Shown here: positions 61,301 through 64,000 of the stretch, one piece after another
How positions within the stretch are numbered: the stretch's first letter is position 1
Layout of the letters: each line of letters starts with the position of its first letter
Source of the DNA: Affinundibacterium flavidum
Lineage (GTDB): Bacteria > Pseudomonadota > Gammaproteobacteria > Burkholderiales > Burkholderiaceae_D
Direction: 5' to 3'
DNA length: 64,000 nt
Assembly (NCBI RefSeq): GCF_014284175.1
Contig: NZ_JACOGA010000007.1
Coordinates: 1-64,000 of the forward strand
The notes under the pieces: generated by a model
Told to the model about the DNA's origin: nothing
Databases searched by the model: none
Seen by the model: the letters and a program-made list of their open reading frames with translations, nothing else
Position numbers and translations under genes: made by a program

Positions 61301-64000
61301 ACGACGGCGCTGGATGCCTCTGCCGGAGTATTTACGGTGAGTTTAGCACGAGATCAGGTGGCTAATATTCAGTTGGCCTATGATCGGTTTAAATCCTATA
61401 TTTATGAGTCGTTATTATTCAAAACCATTTACCGTGATTTTCTTTCGATTGAGATTAAGAAATTACCTAATGGCGACTATGACGTGTCTGGTATAGAGAA
61501 ATATTTTGATTCCAGTTTTGCGTCCGACCCCAATGCCGCAATCAAGTTGATTGAAATTATTGGTGCATGGGGTTTAAAGAATGCTCAATTAGTTGGGTGG
61601 GATGTTCAAGCCTATTTGCATAAGAAATATTCAGTTGCATCAAATCATGAAGCTTTTGAAATGGAGACTAAGGACTGGTATGCAAAGTTGTTTGGTGTAA
61701 CAGAAACAGATTATAGAGCGATCTCTGAAAATAACTTTATTGTAGGAAATTCTAAAAATAATTCTATTCAGTTAAGTGGAGGAGAAAATTCGGCGTTTGG
61801 AGCGGGTGGAGATGACACACTTTTTGGATCGGTTGGAGGTGACATTCTCGATGGCGGTGATGGCATTGATCTTCTTCTGGGGTACGGTGGCAACGATACT
61901 TTATATGGAGGGGCGGGAAATGATCGCTTAGTCGGTGGCGATGGAAGTGACGTCTATATTTTCTCAAGGGGGGATGGGCTAGATAGCATTGATAATGAAG
62001 ACGCCGATATGGTTGGTGTCAATCCCGATATGATTTCTTTCGGTGCAAATATTCTTCTGTCCGATATATCTTTTAGTCGGACGTATGACGATCTCGTGAT
62101 GAAAATAAAGGGAACAGCGGATCAACTGATTGTAAACCGATATTTTGCGCAAAATGTTACGAGTTCTGCCGCAGTCGAGATAATTAAATTTTCTGATGGC
62201 ACTTTGCTTGGTATTGCGGATATTAAGAATCTATTGTTGCAACCGACTGACGATAGCGACAGGTTGGTTGGGTACGACTCAGACGACATTATCTTTGGTG
62301 GGGCGGGCAATGATTACCTCTTTGGCGGCAATGGGAGTGACGTGCTGACTGGTGGTAGTGGGGCGGATATTTTGGCCGGAGAAAGTGGCAATGATAGATT
62401 ATTTGGTGACGATGGGAACGATACGCTTTCCGGCGGAGACGGGAATGATAATCTTGAGGGCGGTGATGGAAACGATTCGCTCTATGGACAAGACGGTGAT
62501 GACTTTCTAAAAGGTGGGTTGGGTGATGATTTTATTGATGGTGGTGTAGGGCACGACATTTATAGCTACGATTTAAATTCTGGTAACGATACATTTACTA
62601 GTCGACCAGATAGCCTACTGCAATTTGGCGAAGGTATTTTGGCGTCGAATGTAACTGTAAGAAATGATGGATATAGTAATTTAATTTTATCCTTTAACGG
62701 TAGCGCGAATATATTGACGATTGGCAATTATTTCCTCGCGAACCCAAATGAGTGGGCATTTTCTGCCATTAAATTTGCCACAGGAGAGGTGTGGCGTTAT
62801 ACCGATATCAAAGCAAAATCATTAGTGGATGCCAGAACACAAGGGGATGACCTTATTTTTGGCACTAGCGATAATGAAATTATTAGTGGTGATGCAGGGA
62901 ATGATCGTATTTATGGACGTGCTGGCAATGACACGATTGATGGCGGTATTGGTGATGATTTTCTAGATGGAGGCACAGGTAGTGATGTCTATAAATTCGG
63001 AAGACATTCTGGCAATGATATCGTTTGGGATATTACATCATGGCAGGACAACACGTTACCTGCGCAGAATATCGACACCATTTTGCTTGATGCGGGAATT
63101 ACGCTATCTGACATAAAATTATCTGTAGAAGGTCAGCAAGATTTGCTAGTTCACATATTGGGTACTGCGGCGACTCTTAGAATTAAAAATTATTATTTTG
63201 GCGGTGAAGTATCTAGTGATACGGTGGAGAGGATTCAGTTTGCAAATGGCACGGTTTGGGGAATGTCAGAAATTAATGCGCAATTAAATAAGGCGACTGA
63301 ATTGAGCGACATTCTTTATGGAACCGCCGTCAATGATACCGTAGATGGTTTAGGTGGCTCTGATCAAATTTACGGTAAAGATGGAAATGACACTCTCTTT
63401 GGCGGTGTAGGAAGTGATTTCCTTTATGGAGAAAATGGCGATGACACGTTAAGTGGTGGTGCAGATGCAGATTATCTGAGTGGAGGTGATGGAGGAGATA
63501 CACTCAATGGTGATGATGGCGATGATTCATTATATGGAGACGCGGGTAATGACGTTTTGAACGGTGGCAATGGGAATGACTACCTTTACGGAGAGAATGG
63601 TTCTGATTCCTATAAATTTGGTAGAGATTCTGGATACGACACACTTTTTGAGCGTGGTGAGAGTGGTGCTGATGTTGATGTCATTTTATTCGATGCTGGA
63701 ATTGCGCCAACTGACATCACCGCGTCTCGTTTGGGTAATACTGATTTGGTGCTCAGGATTAATGGTAGTGAAAGTAAATTAGAAATACGTGATTATTTTC
63801 AGCCGAATTATGTCGATGCAAGTTACGTTCGTGCTATCGAAAAAATTCAATTTTCTGACGGTACCATTTGGGATTACGAAACCGTAAAAGCTTTGATGCT
63901 CAAAGGCACGCCTGGGTACGATAACATTATTGGATTTAGTACTGATGATCTGTTAAATGGTGGATTAGGAAATGATAGCTTGGCCGGTGGCGCCGGTTCG
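55334..64000 (+). CDS. Giant RTX protein with N-terminal lipase-like domain (3' end outside window)
   Basis: An open frame of 2889 codons reaching the window end. Residues ~60-300 resemble an alpha/beta-hydrolase lipase (SLAGTND; VTGHSLGGAMAELV with nucleophile S134; later HH and DAGLYHPSG). ~1019 and ~1683 carry Ca-binding DLNGDGI and DLDGDGIE blocks, each followed by more Asp-rich turns (FDVDNDGY; FDHDADGV). ~1222-1400 are cadherin/VCBS-like; ~1419-1640 two Calx-beta-like units; ~1645-1680 a Gly/Ser/Pro linker. From ~2152 blocks of GGxGxDxLxGG nonapeptides alternate with ~100-residue HCBP-like spacers (FSRTYDDLVMKIKG; IKFSDGTL). No Sec signal: export by the nearby T1SS via a C-terminal signal is expected. 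The frame was checked as one phase at several points. Confidence 0.9.
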   Translation, partial: MDYQKVLKYLPFTKGVYGTGNNTSALNIGTFTTVDILGANKAEVGFMGALYKDASGKYVMSLAGTNDLKINGDLGADGILAIQEYVGAWHPEFQAALNFAKNVIIFISGELEDKLGRTPTINEIREKLEVTGHSLGGAMAELVAKVYGLGGLNLDGPGAVTLATLPEVSAYRREIQTIIPDLADNYELGGTIEFSAEAYSVVGMAAPHHSGMKFDYLPSAFLAFNAAIDLAAYSIGGINLPSLLLGLTTVGTDAGLYHPSGSILTLVERQISLVDTSQLPTISFGIFSNAKNLEFYRENSASPTAYATALEWYAQVLASNVADGLSPHGAMINGGGQVINGVMVYATREQGANRIVERTLPVDPLTGLPIGTNPTISEFVVTAEGQVGIVDGDSIKFITRVTSSIGQGHIETAGVGITTLKSDGATFDAVFSNVGSGHVSFNADSAKYFSGGEDILSFKADIADRINFSGDFYSSIPNANVTVTIDENDVEVKTYTFEKNNKVEVYTIKRNLETGEVEFSSGSQTETKFSATYSKVNQNEFVRLRTNIENIEFSAKLVSDGKGGLKFLSVDEIDGDPVADQNLLVEALNASKFNPFFTNDDTSIFNMFVFSGQNTLDKLKKIREDNSSGNWWNDPDVQKIGNSLSSIQNLIAALKSGNSLGVATASANLATIWSDGATSGVSDALNAWGDVVSLKAALKRGDHTSVLKSGLSLSNSVLKVYRALLEDEVKQIASTAGQAAAKASQASTDLANVTSAMDNINTIISVINIISDLKEENYLEVIASIAALMGYPVIGWVLSVGKILAALIEPDKIYYAKLTLGRASDGTFSYNFNSATDKEAKASTEAMMKGLLTPLQEMLTHLPDARMIVDRMPVLELDRKKSDTWFLTYEDASTGQTMRSYFDAKGRLLSTGTLAQQIQAIDSDDFFKDIGQLFIDATFKAGAIAPVWEADSIAEKNRVRQGIVESARERWEARRTNGNRFVAPENNTTLNSVGWAKHDGHLILGAVTGPTQVLRPIVLDLNGDGIKLLSRDDGYGVLFDVDNDGYAEETDWIDAHDGILVSDYDANGVIDTGTELFNNINIDALKRGLLGLKEFDNNWDMYISADEAQFSKLRVWRDLNLDGIASPHELKTMSELGISMLNLRNGTFIRNGVTHQLGQVALTADSQGVLTDMFDNVLVVTNEDGSVETFAAAVEDQTKLSSAGIHFAKSSDEKMMAGYDRINAVEDTAIIVNAAQLLLNDGIVAVGLDHASLKITALKDPVNGSVSYEPETGKIIFTPTANFTGDGYFSYTLSDGSDRTAEGIVRVKVLAVNDLPVIENQILSNIVREVTGKVSAHDVESGTELTYTIAHQGLYGNVTIDATTGAWTYTRNADEMSVTGGFKPDAFAVKVTDKDGGSSLLKILPYNVSPQSTTQVKAVSSPTTQEGSALDFNVVLSEPTKDVTEVTLTPEDKSAQFNVDTGAGAVSFDGGVSYAPFSGNKVQVPQGIVTFTVRYLTVTDAIAESSENLVLRVATQLNTTPVLGTGTIAEKSVFSIQGATSVAESAGSVEYIVSLSQASSKPSSVRIHSVSNSAGNADYIGLVSQVITFLPGETSKKVVVGINQDRLVEGSESFGLILSEPIGEALIGTPDLQVLIVDDDGGNPGGEPGPDSGSGSGRHGNGPTGAGQAGLSGAVQPRRDPLALDLDGDGIETNNTGGNGQPILFDHDADGVKTGTGWLRPDDAWLALDINGNGKIDNGRELFGVDTLLKSGTFAQNGFAALADNDVNLDGKIDQLDPIFANLKVWRDLNQDGISQVNELSSLAQNKIASISLGARQEFINLGNGNVQTAAGSFTREDGSVQAAVELSSTIVNLDLLQNTFFSEFVDALPLDEDILALPNLSGSGRVRDLSEAIALSGQLGLLVYDYSVKTNRVDQIAMLDDFVSLWASTSTFKSLQEQATALAGAGVSVNYALPIAAGTPEYLSFLKKIQIVEKFMGFTYGTSTGGVRTTALDASAGVFTVSLARDQVANIQLAYDRFKSYIYESLLFKTIYRDFLSIEIKKLPNGDYDVSGIEKYFDSSFASDPNAAIKLIEIIGAWGLKNAQLVGWDVQAYLHKKYSVASNHEAFEMETKDWYAKLFGVTETDYRAISENNFIVGNSKNNSIQLSGGENSAFGAGGDDTLFGSVGGDILDGGDGIDLLLGYGGNDTLYGGAGNDRLVGGDGSDVYIFSRGDGLDSIDNEDADMVGVNPDMISFGANILLSDISFSRTYDDLVMKIKGTADQLIVNRYFAQNVTSSAAVEIIKFSDGTLLGIADIKNLLLQPTDDSDRLVGYDSDDIIFGGAGNDYLFGGNGSDVLTGGSGADILAGESGNDRLFGDDGNDTLSGGDGNDNLEGGDGNDSLYGQDGDDFLKGGLGDDFIDGGVGHDIYSYDLNSGNDTFTSRPDSLLQFGEGILASNVTVRNDGYSNLILSFNGSANILTIGNYFLANPNEWAFSAIKFATGEVWRYTDIKAKSLVDARTQGDDLIFGTSDNEIISGDAGNDRIYGRAGNDTIDGGIGDDFLDGGTGSDVYKFGRHSGNDIVWDITSWQDNTLPAQNIDTILLDAGITLSDIKLSVEGQQDLLVHILGTAATLRIKNYYFGGEVSSDTVERIQFANGTVWGMSEINAQLNKATELSDILYGTAVNDTVDGLGGSDQIYGKDGNDTLFGGVGSDFLYGENGDDTLSGGADADYLSGGDGGDTLNGDDGDDSLYGDAGNDVLNGGNGNDYLYGENGSDSYKFGRDSGYDTLFERGESGADVDVILFDAGIAPTDITASRLGNTDLVLRINGSESKLEIRDYFQPNYVDASYVRAIEKIQFSDGTIWDYETVKALMLKGTPGYDNIIGFSTDDLLNGGLGNDSLAGGAGS
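61790..64000 (+). repeat. RTX (GGxGxDxLx) nonapeptide blocks of the lipase-RTX gene
   Basis: At least five blocks of calcium-binding nonapeptide codons, at about 61790-61970, 62290-62560, 62850-62990, 63310-63610 and 63910 to the end, separated by ~300-base spacers. Each block reads GG(x)G(N/D)DxLxGG in the main frame. Confidence 0.92.

Overview
The window looks like the chromosome of a moderate-GC betaproteobacterium, most likely Burkholderiales/Oxalobacteraceae (Undibacterium- or Herminiimonas-like). This rests on protein resemblance and on a leucine/isovalerate (liu) locus that also holds aceK and bio genes. No rRNA or tRNA gene and no CRISPR array was seen.

Layout. (1) 1-1700: the C-terminal end of a probable polymorphic toxin with a PD-(D/E)xK-like nuclease core, followed by two small genes in the immunity position and gene debris. 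(2) 1760-3757: an EamA exporter and a metallo-beta-lactamase-fold hydrolase on the minus strand. (3) 4157-26460: a large plus-strand catabolic block. LiuR and LiuR-type operators come first, then isovaleryl-CoA dehydrogenase, aceK, thiolase, an SDR, a second acyl-CoA dehydrogenase, small redox and metal proteins, liuB, liuC, the biotin genes bioA-F-D-B, liuD, a DUF559 endonuclease, a 2-hydroxyacid dehydrogenase and liuE. Together these convert isovaleryl-CoA to acetoacetate and acetyl-CoA, and make the biotin that LiuD carries. This block is packed with intergenic hairpin repeats of several families (A-F), which are not seen after about 24.6 kb. (4) 26469-28468: an acyltransferase and an AIM24-family gene.

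(5) 28555-46220: a surface/secretion island. It has a 3653-residue repetitive adhesin (DUF4347 start, beta-propeller-like region, cadherin and Ig-like repeats, DUF4214 end), a lipoprotein, three tandem tail-collar (microcystin-dependent-like) proteins, a GNAT acetyltransferase and three DUF6916-like proteins. Divergent to these are an Asp/Asn beta-hydroxylase-like gene and a fourth tail-collar gene. (6) 46455-50112: a type I secretion ABC transporter (LapB/HlyB-like, degenerate C39 domain) and its HlyD adaptor. (7) 50162-64000: small exported proteins, a relic of a second hlyD, a tandemly duplicated exported protein (first copy frameshifted) with a truncated copy of the next gene's 5' end, and a giant RTX protein. 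The RTX protein starts with a lipase-like GHSLGG domain and runs off the window at 2889 residues.

The likeliest undescribed biology lies in two places. One is the adhesin/tail-collar/DUF6916/hydroxylase/T1SS island. The other is the lipase-RTX protein with its duplicated exported partner, which may be a T1SS effector with a periplasmic protective protein. A third candidate is the coupling of the DUF559 endonuclease gene to the flanking class-C palindromes.
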